Positions 36,958 through 48,824 of a stretch of DNA of 53,877 nucleotides are shown in pieces. Positions within the stretch are counted from its first letter, which is position 1; the number at the start of each line of letters is the position of its first letter. A program made the translations under genes and the position numbers. The notes under the pieces are model-generated. The model did not search any database and was not told where the DNA came from. It saw only the letters and a program-made list of their open reading frames with translations. Source of the DNA: Didymodactylos carnosus (Eukaryota > Rotifera > Eurotatoria > Philodinida > Philodinidae); NCBI GenBank assembly GCA_905250885.1, contig CAJNOQ010000349.1, positions 1-53,877 of the forward strand, read 5' to 3'.

Positions 36958-37661
36958 ATGCCGTTTACATTCAATTATTTACAGACTGATTTTATGATAA
37001 AAAATCTCAATATTCACTCTATTAGAGGTATTGTACACGGGCTATTCATTTCTTTTTGTTATTCAAAAATAATTTTTTTCATCCTAATTATTATTTCAGA
37101 TTGTCTTATTGCTATTTTTGCTTGTATCGGATTTGCATTACTTCTTGAATTTAATAAAGTAATTGAATCCTATCTACGTCGTAATCTAAAAACATCACGA
37201 GAACAACATCAACAAATTGTTTTAACAACGGATTCATCATCAGATATTCGTCGAAAAAAGTTAGTCGATATTAAAAGTCAGCTATAAACAATGATATTAA
37301 AAAAGAAATCATTGTCTAACTTTTGTTCATTCTTATTAATATATTTTAATTTAGAATATTTCTTCATGTAATTTCATCCATAATTTATATTCTACAAGTG
37401 GCATTAGGTTATGTTCTTATGCTTATGATAATGAATAGTTTTGCCGGTTTCTTTCTGTCTGCTGTAGTAGGTACGTTCATCATTTTCATTATATTAATTG
37501 ATTTTTTTTTTTTTTGTACAACTTTTCTTTCTCTCTCATAAGCACTAGGTATTGGTTATTATTTAATGCGTGATACTCATTCTAACGCGGGAAAAATCTC
37601 AGACAATATTCCATTTGTCGATCGATATCAATCTGATACAGCACCTTGTTTGACCATTTGA
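36958..37661 (+). CDS. CTR-family copper transporter, CTR2 (SLC31A2)-like
   Basis: Four exons (36958-37027, 37100-37259, 37355-37470, 37543-37661) join in phase to 154 aa, near the 143 aa of human CTR2. The protein begins MPFTFNYLQTDFMIKNLNIH, equivalent to the CTR2 start MxMxFxF, and has no Met/His-rich ectodomain. Three membrane helices follow: CLIAIFACIGFALLLEFNKV (TM1), IIYILQVALGYVLMLMIMN (TM2, with the MxxxM copper-relay pattern MLMIM) and FFLSAVVALGIGYYLM (TM3). In TM3 the usual GxxxG helix-packing motif reads AxxxG-like. The TM1-TM2 loop is charged and cytosolic. Such proteins form trimers moving Cu(I), often at endolysosomal membranes in the CTR2 branch. The ATG is 6 nt after a TTTCAG acceptor. 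Confidence 0.85.
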
Positions 37662-38561
37662 ACTTACAAGCATAAAATTAGCGTGTTCAACATGTGATGT
37701 ACATTTAAGATTTTCTGTTAGTAACGGTGTGTGAATACATACATTTATTGATAAAATATTTATCCCATTTTTATATTTATTTATGTTTTTATGTTGTCGA
37801 TGATGTTCTTTGGTAATGATTATATTAAGTTTATTATATCATATCCAAAAACAATGGAAGAAAATTTGCATTTTACAAAAAAAGACAATTGTTTATTAAT
37901 CTCTGTTCATTAAAATAATTATTTAAATTAATTGTTAAATACATGAGAACAACCTTTGAACGCATTGGCTTTTGCATAAACTCCATGTATTGAACAAACT
38001 GTCTTCAACATTGAGAAAAAAAAATTCCAATGTATTCTTAGAGCTTTTTTTTGTTTTTTTACTTCAATACAAAAACAATATTTCTGGTCTTCACGTATAT
38101 TAGAATAATCTGAATACAATCGATGGATTTCGAATCAACAATGATTAGAAGATTGAAAGTTTTTTGAAGAGAGCTTCTAGTGATTCTTGATAAATCAAAT
38201 ATTGGTAAACAGTACTTTTTGTTATAAAAAGTGAGTACATGGCTGCTTGATAGCGGATTCTGAATGTTAGAAATAATATTGGGAACTCTTAATTTATTAC
38301 ACAATTGCATATGATGGAATTCTGCCGTTTTAATGTCCCGTTACTATACCATTATTTTCTTAGATTTTAGCGGAAACTGGCTTTGCTAAGAATCATAGAA
38401 TACATGAATAGTTTTAGATATTAGTAGAATTAGTCCTCTTTTATCGGGTTCACAACTGTATTGTAGAATTCCAGTAAAGTTATGTTATATTCTATCAAAC
38501 TCAATAGTACACATAAGTCTTCTATAATGTAATTATTCATTAAAATATTTTTAACATTCTA

Positions 38562-39750
38562 CAGTACTCTGCAAAATTAGTGACATCCCCGTAACTCGGG
38601 AACCATGATAGATACGGACTTCTGGGTTTGTGTGGTCATAGCTCTCACCGAATGCTGATCGCTCCACCAGTATCGGTTCCTCTTACTGAATGGTTCGTGA
38701 GACATAAGCATTTCACTTCTTTCTCGTAAAATGCGAATAACTCCTGATCCAAGACAGATGAAAACGTTTTCTTTTCACCAAAATGTAGTCCTGATTCTTC
38801 TCTACCTACGATATGAATTTAAAGAGGTACCTATTAACGGTTACCGAAAGACAGCTATTTTACGATTGAGGACCCTGAAAATGAGTCTTTGAGATATGAG
38901 GTCCTTTACAAAAAACAATCATAACTCATTCAGGAACATCATTTCGACCTCAAACTCGCAGCAGATACTCTTCGACGACTGTAGATTATCCAGTCAAAGT
39001 ATGAAGGCTAACTATTTCCTAAAATTTATTGAGAGTGAGCGAGCACTCACTATTGAAACATACATCGAGGGACGAAGATGAGGGAAATAAGGGTTGTCCT
39101 TTCTACTGTAGAATCTGCATTCAACGTACATCATAATCATGAAAAAATATGATCATGAAAACCTATGAGAAGGAGAAACACAGGTAAGCTTTGTCAGAAA
39201 GAATACACGCTCACTTTTCGCGAAGAGAGAAAGTTTTTAATAAAATTTTTGTTCGAAAAATCAGTTTCAAGTATGTCATTCAATCCAGTTTCGTCTGCTG
39301 ATTTCGAGTATGTCATTAATTTTGCTAGGATTTATGGGAAGTGAAAGGGACACAATGTGAGTGAAATGTCGAGGATAAAAAGTGAGCGTATATTCTCTCC
39401 GACAAAGCTTACCTATGTTTCTCCTTCTCATAGGTTTTCCTGATTATGATGTACGTTGAATGCAGATTCTACACCTCTTCGGCACCTCTTTAAATTCATA
39501 TCGTAGGTAGAGAAGAATCAGGACTACATTTTGGTGAAAAGAAAACGTTTTCATCTGTCTTGGATCAGGAGTTATTCGCATTTTACGAGAAAGAAGTGAA
39601 ATGCTTATGTCTCACGAACCATTCAGTAAGAGGAACCGATACCGGTGGGGCGATCAGCATTCGGTGAGAGCTATGACCACACAAACCCAGAAGTCCGTAT
39701 CTATCATGGTTCCCGAGTTACGGGGATGTCACTAATTTTGTAGAGTACTG
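38562..39750. mobile_element. Non-autonomous Tc1/mariner-like element with very long inverted repeats
   Basis: The left end is CAGTACTCTGCAAAATTAGT from 38562, preceded by TA. The right end ends ...GAGTACTG at 39750, followed by TG. The outer arms 38562-38829 and 39482-39750 are nearly identical inverted copies of about 268 bp. A second inverted pair (about 39108-39217 and 39379-39472) lies inside. On the right the two blocks are nearly contiguous; on the left they are split by about 275 bp, so one long arm of about 370 bp has gained an insert on the left or lost one on the right. No transposase frame is present. Superfamily is inferred only from CAGT ends and the TA at one side. Confidence 0.75.
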
Positions 39751-41040
39751 TGTACTGTTAGCCTATTTAATGAAAAATTCCATGAACGCATTCGTGGATA
39801 ATAATTATTACCCTGTTATGTAGCTGTTAAAACAAGTTCCTGTGTATATTCAACTAGTATTGGCGCAACTGAAGATAATACGCTTGCAAAGGTTAAATTC
39901 AGTCAAGCTATGGTGTTCAAATCGTAAAAGTTCAAATTTTTCATTCTAAGCTACGTGTGATTCTTTGGTTCATCTCTTTATCACTCCTTTCGCTCTGCTT
40001 ATATCTGTTGGATAATGCAAGAACTTTTTTGTCTCCCATCATACAAATTAGAAAAATTAAGAACCTTTTTAATCTACCAGAAACAACCTGTTCGATAAAA
40101 GTTCTTTAAACGATTGGTCACGTACTTTACTTAGAGAAAACCTTTTTTAATACCGTTATTTGTGGTATCTTACAAAATTCTTCTAAAATTTTTACACTCA
40201 ATACGACAACACAGCACACTATACAAATTTTCCTTTAATCAATGTATCAACAACCGTCGCGTTCACTCAGAATCGAGACTAGTTAATAATTTCAGAAGTC
40301 TCATATGATGAAGGTTTGGTCAAGATAAATTGGAGAGTATAGCAGTGGTGTTTTGATGCCTGTTTTCACATACAGCATCAAAATTGTAGCAATCTGATCA
40401 ATGTTGATCGAAAAATTGCGAGAAACACCATAAGTATTTCACGCGTGAAAAAAGTGTTTAACTAATGAGAAATCATGTGTAACTAAATTTCATCTAATAG
40501 ACAAACTAATTTTAACAAGTAAATATGTTTTTTTTTTCGGTATGAAAGCATAAAAAAAAATATTATCACATAAAAAAAAGAAAGAAAAACAAAAATGAAC
40601 CATCGTACTGTTGCAAGAAGATTTAAATTCTATGAAATAAATTTTTTACTATTGAGAAATAAAATAAAAATTTGTATGCACACAGAAAAATGTGTGCGTA
40701 TGAGGTTTTTTTTCGCATTTACACAAGTACAACGATATAATACACAAAAATAGGTTCAAGAGATCATCTGTCAATCAGTGAGCAAAAGGAACGGGAAGAA
40801 AGTACACTATCGGTAAGATCAAGAGGCGTGACTGGAAAATGAAGAAACTATTTCGATTGTCTTAACAGATATACATGACTTGTACTAGCTTAAATTTAAA
40901 TTCTCTTAGCCAGATACAAAGAAAATTCTCCTCAATTAACTGAAAATCTAGTTCACATACCACTGTTAGAAAAATTTCTCGCTTTTAAGACGTAATTCAT
41001 ATTAACGTTGACAGTCAAACCTTTTTGGATTCACCTAACC

Positions 41041-41423
41041 AGTTGTTCGAAGGGTACTTCGAGTGCTCGAAAATATGCTTTCGATGGACCTTCGACGAGG
41101 GCGCGAATCCTCGGAAAATGACACTTCGGACACTCGATATAAGCTTTCGAGAGACATCGATTTCAGGTAGGTAGCGAGCTCTCGTGAAAAATTTCGAGCC
41201 GTCAAATAGAGATATGCGGGACTTCCGAGTCCTCGTCGTACTCTCGGAGGAGCCAGGGCTTGAAACATCTCTGTTCGATGGCTCGCTACCTATGTAAAAT
41301 CTGAAGGCTCGAAATCGATACCTCTCGAAAGCTTATATCGAGGGTCCGAAGTGTCATTTTCCGAAGGTTCGAGCCCTCGGCGAGGGCCTGTTTTCGAGTA
41401 CTCGCCGCACCCCTCGAACGACT
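41041..41423. repeat. GC-richer foldback (palindromic) element
   Basis: Arms of about 140 bp (41041-41180 and 41283-41423) are inverted copies with moderate divergence. The outer ends are AGTTGTTCGAAGGG and, inverted, AGTCGTTCGAGGGG. Shared inner blocks include GGAAAATGACACTTCGGA and TCGATATAAGCTTTCGAGAG. The element is visibly richer in GC and CG dinucleotides, with many CTCGA/TTCGA motifs, than the flanks. A minus-strand frame (41035-41268) is a by-product of this composition. Confidence 0.75.
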
Positions 41424-42303
41424 TTTCTCATCTGCATAGGAAATCTACATTCTCTTTTCTGTGAAATCTGATATGGGTTCGGCAGTTGCTGAAACTTGTA
41501 GGATGAATTTCACTTCATGTTCTTTGTTTCGAGCTGCTGTAATTGTAAAAAATGACAAATATCCGAAATAGCAAAAATTAATGAAGAGTAAATAAATCAT
41601 GAGTTTGTAAAATATTTGCATATTGTGAAAAAACTAATATATTGTTATATTAAAATATCCGATTATGAAGTGATTTTCCTGGAATCTCTGAGAAAAGTGG
41701 CTTTGGGAAATAACTTCAAAAACTCCTTACTTATAAAACGATGCTTTAAAGTCTTGGCTATTGAATGACGAAAACCGTAATTTTTCATCATGTTTTGTTC
41801 AAAAATTATTCAAAAGCAACCAGGACTCTTATAATTTGAAAAGGATAGTAGTATGGTTAAAAACGAGATCATCTATATCATTGTTTTACAGATTTTTCGG
41901 AAACATTATTACTATTTGCGGTACAAATATTGAATACAGCTTTAAACCGGTGTACTACATTGAGATAAAAACGGGAGCGACTCTCTCGATGAAACAAGTT
42001 CGCAAAGTAATGTCTATATTAAAACAGAAATGAAAAAATAAATTTGTAAATTTGTTTATTTCTATTGCTTCATTATTGGATTTGGAAATGATATGAAACA
42101 GAAAAATTTGTAAACATCAAAAGAAATCATATTTATCGCGTTAAAAAAGACGCACTGTAATGTCTTCTACAATGCTGTTTCAGCAAAATATTCAGAATAC
42201 AATATTTTTTCAATTATATGATTGAGGAAAGGGTTAGAAAATGAAATGAACCTCTCTTCATTTAATACGTTTATATTAATATTCTTTTCTATCTATTAAG
42301 AGA

Positions 42304-44249
42304 ATGAATTTTGAAAATTTTCGTCGCACTGGCGAATTATCTGACATAACAGTGTTGGTTGATGATGGTGAATTTAAACTTCATACATTTCCATTATTTA
42401 CAAAAAGTAATTATTTTAAGAAGGCAGTCGAACTATTATCTGAACAACAGCAGCCAGATTCACATCATCATCTGACAGTTAAACTTGATAAATTTCCTGG
42501 TGGTAAAAATGTATTTAGTCAAATGGCAGACTTCTTCTATAACATTCCAATAACAATTGATCACTCAAATATCGTTGTTTTACGATCAGCTGCGTATTTT
42601 GTTGATTGTTCCACATTAGCAACAATGTTAGATAATCGTATCAACGATATATTACTTGTTGCTCGATCAAAACATGACTTGAGTATCCCACTGGTATTAT
42701 TAGAACAAAGTATCGAATTTGCTCAGTTGGCGAAAAAATCACAAACTGTTGGTAAATGTTTACAATCAATAATCGATATACTATTGAGAATAGCTGGAAT
42801 GAATGATAGTGGTGGTACTAGAAAATTAGAATATCATAGTTTATTGAAACTCGATCATCTGTTAACGAAATCAGATCAAGAAATAATTGCACAATTACCA
42901 TTAGATTGGCTTGAAGATTTCATTAAACTAAGCATCGATTCCAAATTATCTATGGCAGGTATTGTGGTTATAATTAAGCCTTATTTAACATCGGCGATTA
43001 TGATTGAGAACGAGATCAATAATCACTTGAATAATTCACACACGACAAGTAGCTCATCGAAATCATATCTTGACGATTCACTCAAAACACAAAACATTAA
43101 CACCATCACGAATGGAGATCCACCAATTCAATATGAAAATAAGATAACTATTGTGTACACTGATGATGATAAACGGAAAATTCTGAATCATATCATCAAA
43201 TTGTTGGATCAGACAATATTCTACGAATATGTTCCATTATCCTGGCTAATGGCGTGTCATCAACAAGCAAAAGAATTGAATTGTGAATGTGAAGAAACAC
43301 TATCAAAATGGATTACATGTACTCTTTTATGTTCAGCGGATGAAGATATTAATAATATACCCGAAGAAACAATGGCTCATTTACTTGAAGAAGTTGGTAA
43401 ACATAGAGATCAAGTCAAAGATCCAATTATGTTACAAAAAGTTTGTATTCAATAGTTTTTTAAATTAACCCATTCTATAACATGACACGTCAAGGTTGTT
43501 TCTCTTTTAGCTTTCGAGATTGGTCGATTCTTATGCAGAAAATTTACGTGGTAAAGGAATTTTGACAAGTGAAAATTTTGTTAAATTAGCATCATATGTT
43601 CCAAAAGAGCAACGTAATTCATACGATAGTTTGCTACTAGCACTCGATAATATATTGAAAAATGGTTGGTTTATTTTGATGTATATACCTGAATGAAGTT
43701 GATTTTCGATTTTTGTTTAGATAAAATCAATTTGAATAGCTCAGAACGTGAGAGTTTATTATCGCAAATTGATTTTTCAAAAATAACAGAAGAAACCATA
43801 AATCATTGTAAAAATAATGAATTAATACCACAAAAATTGATAACCGATGCTGCACTGTCACTCTGTTCAAAATTACGAAAAGAATTGAATGAAGCAAAAG
43901 ATCGACTACGTCTCATTGAAAATGATGTAATGAAAACGGGAAGAACAACAATAACATCATCATCATCATCAAGTATGTGCATACATGGTAAATAATTTAT
44001 TTTTTTAAGATTATTTTATTGTTTATAGTACCTTACGTATCGCCGAACGTTAATCATCGATCGCGCATATACGAATTAGCACGTTTACCATCGACAAAAT
44101 CTCGAACAAGATCAACATATCCACTTAATTATAGCCTGTCGTCAGGTAATTATTCAAAATATGAACCAGATGCTGATTATTTAGTCTACAGTAATGATAT
44201 ACCGCGATATTCAGTTTATAATAGACATTCAACAACCTATAGATATTGA
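42304..44249 (+). CDS. BTB-NPH3 domain protein (plant NPH3/RPT2-like)
   Basis: Four exons (42304-43440, 43511-43664, 43721-43987, 44029-44249) join in phase to 592 aa, within the 550-670 aa usual for plant NPH3-like proteins. An N-terminal BTB domain (about 10-115) has LSDITVLVDDGEFKLHTFPL then KLDKFPGGKNVF and NIVVLRSAAYFVDC, matching plant SDVxVxVxxxxFxLHKFPL, FPGGxxxF and NVxxLRCAAExLxM. LPLDWLEDFIKLSI corresponds to WVEDLxxLxIxL. The NPH3 domain core follows: LSRLVDSYAENL, ENFVKLASYVPKEQR, YDSLLLALDNILK, SERESLLSQIDFSKIT and HCKNNELIPQKLI. A short coiled coil (LRKELNEAKDRLRLIENDV) and a Ser/Tyr-rich tail complete the plant-like order. In plants such proteins are CUL3 substrate adaptors in phototropism and auxin transport. 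Here the function is unknown. The ATG is 3 nt after an acceptor (CTATCTATTAAG). Confidence 0.85.
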
Positions 44250-45775
44250 AATCATAAATAATTGTTTGTTGTTTTATTTTTCTATAATCAGTACACTTTT
44301 TGTAGTTTTCAGAAGAAATGACTGTATTAGAGTTAGTGTAATTTTCACAATGTAGTTAAAACATTTTTCTACAATATGGCACTGTCAAAAAAAGTCTGTT
44401 ATTCAAAACTGTATTCAAAAAAGAAATTTTCTTGTAAAAAAGAAATAACAAAAACTATCATTATTTGGGAAATCTGTTTAAGAGGTAAACCAAAATCACA
44501 GGTATCTTTCATGTACAGTTTTAAATATTGAAAAAGTAACGTATGTTTACAAAACAACAAGGAATTCTTGTTCTTTTCGATACATAGCTTGCTGATAACT
44601 ATATCAGGGATCACAGATCTTCTAATGTTGGCCAAAAAGTTCTGATTGTGAAATCCGTGTGGCTTAGAAAGGTGGGAAGCGTCTTATTTTGTAGCTAGAA
44701 TATTATTCTTTAATCTAATTAAAATTACGTCAGCCAAAATATCTACATGCTGTAGTATCGACTGATATTTTTACTCTTACTATCTAAATGTTCTAGATAA
44801 AGCATCCATTTATCGAGCTGTATATTTCGATGTACACTTCTTCGTGCACCAAGTTTAACCTAATGTAAAGGTTAATTTAAACTTTATTTCTTGAGATGAT
44901 GTAGCACGTAAAAAAGTACAAAAAACGAAATCATGATCTAGGACCACAGAATATGATTTTTTTGCCAGATGAAGGAGAAAAGATAGAAATAGAATCAAAT
45001 TTATAATAGAAGAAAATGAGATATATAAAGAAGAAAAAAGAAAAAAGAAAAATGGTAAAATGGTTAAGTGATGCTTTTAAACGTTAGACTAAGAGTAAGT
45101 ACTACATACGGAATCAAGAGAAATTTAAAAAGAAACCTGAGAGACAGAAAGAAACATTTCCTTCATAAAACGATATAAAAAAATTGTGAAGTGCAGCAAT
45201 CCAACAGATTCTACTCAAGACGATGCGTAGCATCAATATGTTTTCACACAGTGATGGAGATTAATTTTGTTGTGTCCATGTCTATCTCACCCTCGACAAA
45301 AAAGTGTCTAAACGAGGTCTGATGTCATCATCTTCAAGAGAGTAGTCATAAGAGCAGCTCTGGCTTGAGAAAAACAGAACAACAAAGAAAGAAGTGTGCA
45401 AAATCCTCAGTCTCGCTTCGAGCAGGATTTGGAAACTGGCACTGATCACATATATTCATCGTGGGTTAACTTATACTGTTTGAAATGATACTCGACTCTA
45501 AGCCGACAGTAGAGCGCATCAGTCCTTCTATCCACGTGGGACGGTAGCTTGATCCAGATATCCACCGAAAGATTTTCTAAGCAAATTGAGGAATTTCATA
45601 TGCTTTTATCTAACACAAATTTCTGGATGCCTTTAACGAAGATATCCCATTCTTTAATTGCTATCGAGGAGAAGTTATTGAAAAAAGCACGCTTGTCTCT
45701 GTAATCATAAATTTGGGGTATTTTTTATTGCACATCAAAGTATATGAGCAGCAAGATGGTAAATAATTTACGTAG
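44250..45775. other. Intergenic, nothing recognised
   Basis: AT-rich sequence with purine-rich runs near 44990-45060. Open frames are short and without domains. Confidence 0.45.
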
Positions 45776-46153
45776 CAGAGCTGGGCAAAATACTCGAAGT
45801 ACTCGTACTCGAGTACGATTTTGGTCGTACTCGTACTCGAGGGACTGATACTCGTACTCGTACTTGTACTCGAGGTAGTCAGTACTCGATAATCTAATAT
45901 TTGAAATTCCAGATAAAGTGTGTGTTATTTATGCGAAGAAAGTCGTGAAGAAAATTTACTTTTTTCTAAAAAGCACATCTATCCAGGATTATATCAACTT
46001 CCGCTAAAATATCTAACGGTGCCTGCGACATCGGCTTCTATCGAGCGCGTTTTCTCGCAAAGTGGTTTTCTGATGAGACCACATCGAGCATCATTAACGG
46101 CAAAGAATGTGTGTCTACTAACTTTTCTAAAATGTAACAAAGTTTTACTTTGA
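45776..46153 (+). mobile_element. Deleted hAT transposon: 5' terminus plus hATC transposase fragment
   Basis: The end CAGAGCTGGGCAAAATACTC at 45776 is a typical hAT terminal repeat, followed by many copies of (G)TACTCG within 120 bp (subterminal repeats). Only about 25 bp further, a 77-codon frame (45920-46153) encodes the C-terminal dimerisation domain: YPGLYQLPLKYLTVPATSAS, IERVFSQSGFLMRPHRASLT and AKNVCLLTFLKCN, ending in a stop. In intact hAT elements about 1.5 kb or more of transposase should lie between these parts. The matching right terminus was not found downstream, so the copy is internally deleted and truncated, and cannot encode active transposase. Confidence 0.85.
45920..46153 (+). 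pseudogene. hAT transposase C-terminal fragment (hATC domain)
   Basis: Remnant frame described in the enclosing hAT element. Conserved features are the KYLTVPATSAS block and the SIERVFSQSG motif with S-x-RxFS character, then RxxL and KNV. The catalytic DDE region and BED zinc finger are absent. Translation would begin only at a GTG, so it is not an intact gene. Confidence 0.8.
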
Positions 46154-48824
46154 TTTCATTTACTTGAAGGTTGATAATACAATAAATTAACAAAATGTTT
46201 TAACATTTCGCTTTGTCAATATTTTGTTCTGACCTATATATTCAATAGATCAGCGATCAGACGTATAACAGAAATTGAACTGTACTTTCAAGATCATCTC
46301 TATTTAGTTATATGTGTCATCTGTACTAAGTTTGCACGTCTATTAAAATCATACTCGTCTCAAACAAAGATGTGCAATATTTGTCGATTCAAAATTAATT
46401 ATAGCAGACAATTTTATTAGAGAGGAAAATCCCCTCATTTGAAAAAGTTTATTCACAAACAAAGGGAAAGTGAGCCTTTTTCAGATTAGATAAAGAAAAG
46501 TATACTTTCAAACAAGCGCTATTGAATGATATAAAAATTTATTTTTAACTAGTACGGATCGTGAGAGAACGCTGAGCCAAAAATTAGCCTAAAAAGTCAC
46601 CGGAGTGAGTTAAAATTCTTTTGATGTTAGATCCAGTAAACTTGGAAGTAAAAACGATACTCTCTTAACTATCTGTTAGAAAAAAAAGGGTTTTCCCGAG
46701 CCTGATTCTGTGAGGAAGTAAAATTATTTTCCAGACTAACGATGTTTCGGAACAGACGTCTTCAGGTCAATGAAGATCCTAAATTTCCTCAAACTTCAAA
46801 CTTTCTCAAACTTTGCACATATGTTCTCTCATCTGTAATACACCTGTACACCTTTAGCACAAATTCTTTTGAATCGCACAACAGGTTTTCAAGGTAACAT
46901 TCGTTTTTCTCTGTCGAAAAGGTTTTTTTCTCGACAAAACCGAAACATTTAAATCAATGCGTCGAGGTACATCAAACCATGTATAACACAACATAATAAG
47001 CTCTGGATCGAAAAAATATCCATCAAAATTTTTTTCCTTGAATCTGTAAAATCCGTTTTTTGAAAAAGCGATTTTCTTCTGAAAGCGTTTATTTCTTCCT
47101 TAAAAGCATCAGAGATGACTGATAATTATTGACCAAAAAATGATTTAAGATCAAAAAATTCTAATGTCTTCCTGCTGTTAGAAAAATGCACACTGTGGTG
47201 AGGGCCCACTGTGCACTGTAGGAGAGGAGGGCACCAAGTCTTTCAAAGAGACAGAAAATAGGAAATTAGAGTCTCGCTGTTATTATAAAATTTTTAGTGG
47301 AAGAGAGACAAAAAGATTCAGCAGAAGCGCGATGGCTACTCAATGGCTACGCTACTAGTCATTAGGGGCGTGTTCACAAAGTCTGCAGCTTTTGCTTTTC
47401 TCATGCAAAATATTGGACCATCTACTGAAAACCACATTACTCTTTCTCCCTCTAAAACTTAGATTTCGACTGAATCCAGCTAAATTGAGTTAAAGCTTGC
47501 AATGCCCATATAGTCTGATTTTATCTATGAACAATATAGACGGTCCATCGAATGCTCACTAAATGGCATTATCTACACTCCGACAGAAATGGTTGAATTT
47601 GAATGGTATAAATTGAACAATTTCTTCCCAAAATTCATCGCTCGTGTATGTTTACATAGGATAATATCATCAGTATGAGATAGTGCTATTTAATTTTTAC
47701 GAGCATGTTCTTTGCAAGTGCGTGCTTTTTTACTATATCTGTCGATATACTGTTTCATAGAATGCAATATTTCATTGAGAAATATTCTAAAAGTAGAAGT
47801 GATGATATCAATGGTGATAATATCTTTACATTTAAACGTCCAATATTTAATATTCTTTCAAGATTTTATTTTTAACAAATGTTTAAAATCATCTAGTGAT
47901 TTCAAACTACCCAGATTTATGGTGTAGATTCTTCCTTTTTCATTGCTAAATCAAAAAACTCTGACAATTCAATAAGTTGAGTGCTACCTAATATTGACAT
48001 AAAAATTTCTCAGTTTATGTACAGTAGTGTTCGCCAAATCGTTATTTTCAACAAAAATTACAACTACAGTTAAAAATGTAAAGTTGTCTGATCTATAATC
48101 CTATATTTTTCACCACTTTCTTTTCATATCTGAGAAATACTAGCAGTAACAATAGAGTCTCTATTCAATTCTGCCACAATAAAATGGTTGAGTAATGATA
48201 TTAGAAAATTAATAACAATTATTACCAAAATTCTGTCAAGTCGTCTAAAAACTATCCGGATCATGGTCATAAGAGAAATAGACAGACACTGAATAAATAC
48301 TGGATTATTTTGATCGAGGACTAAATTGAATTGAACGTTTAGAACAAATCCGAGATTGGCTAAATAATTATAACACGATTAAATTAACAAATTTTATCCT
48401 GATGGCATTAATCGAACAATTTTATTTACACTTTTCATTTTTAGAATATTGACCTTTTCGTCTCACTTCTCTAGAGAATGTAAGTTCGTTGTTTTTGTTG
48501 TCGTATTTCTTTTACAAGAGATATCTGCGCTCATATGTACATAAAAATGAAAAAAAAAATGATGTGTTCGAGAGCCGAAGAAAACAAAAAAAGGAGAACA
48601 TATGCAATCAGATTTAAACGATGAAAGACATCTGATGCTTACTGTATTAGATAAAACATCATATATTTTTGGAAGTAAAACATGACTAACAACAACAACT
48701 AATAAATAACAAATGAGAAAAACAGAATAGTATATCCATAAACAGAAAACAAACAAAATAAATAATAACACAAAAGAAATGTGTCTAAAATAAAAGATAC
48801 ATGAGTAATTGACATGTTTCCTTA
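46154..48824. other. Intergenic, nothing recognised
   Basis: No conserved coding exon, RNA gene or transposon terminus was found. A small palindromic patch (ACACTGTGG...CCCACTGTGCAC) lies near 47188-47216. Frames at 47712-47927 and 48463-48771 lack domains. Confidence 0.45.

Larger units (their letters stand above)
37662..42303. other. 4.6-kb repeat-bearing intergenic region
   Basis: Contains the Tc1/mariner-like long inverted-repeat element (38562-39750) and the foldback element (41041-41423). A plus-strand frame at 41761-42033 (90 codons) has no recognised domain. No exons of a conserved gene were seen. Confidence 0.5.

Noticed and set aside
41035-41268. 77-codon minus-strand Arg/Ser-rich frame
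   Set aside because: It lies within the arms of the foldback element and reflects its TCGA-rich repeats.
45795-45900. TACTCG-rich tract considered as a satellite or CRISPR-like array
   Set aside because: Copies are irregular and begin at a hAT terminus; subterminal transposase-binding repeats explain them better.
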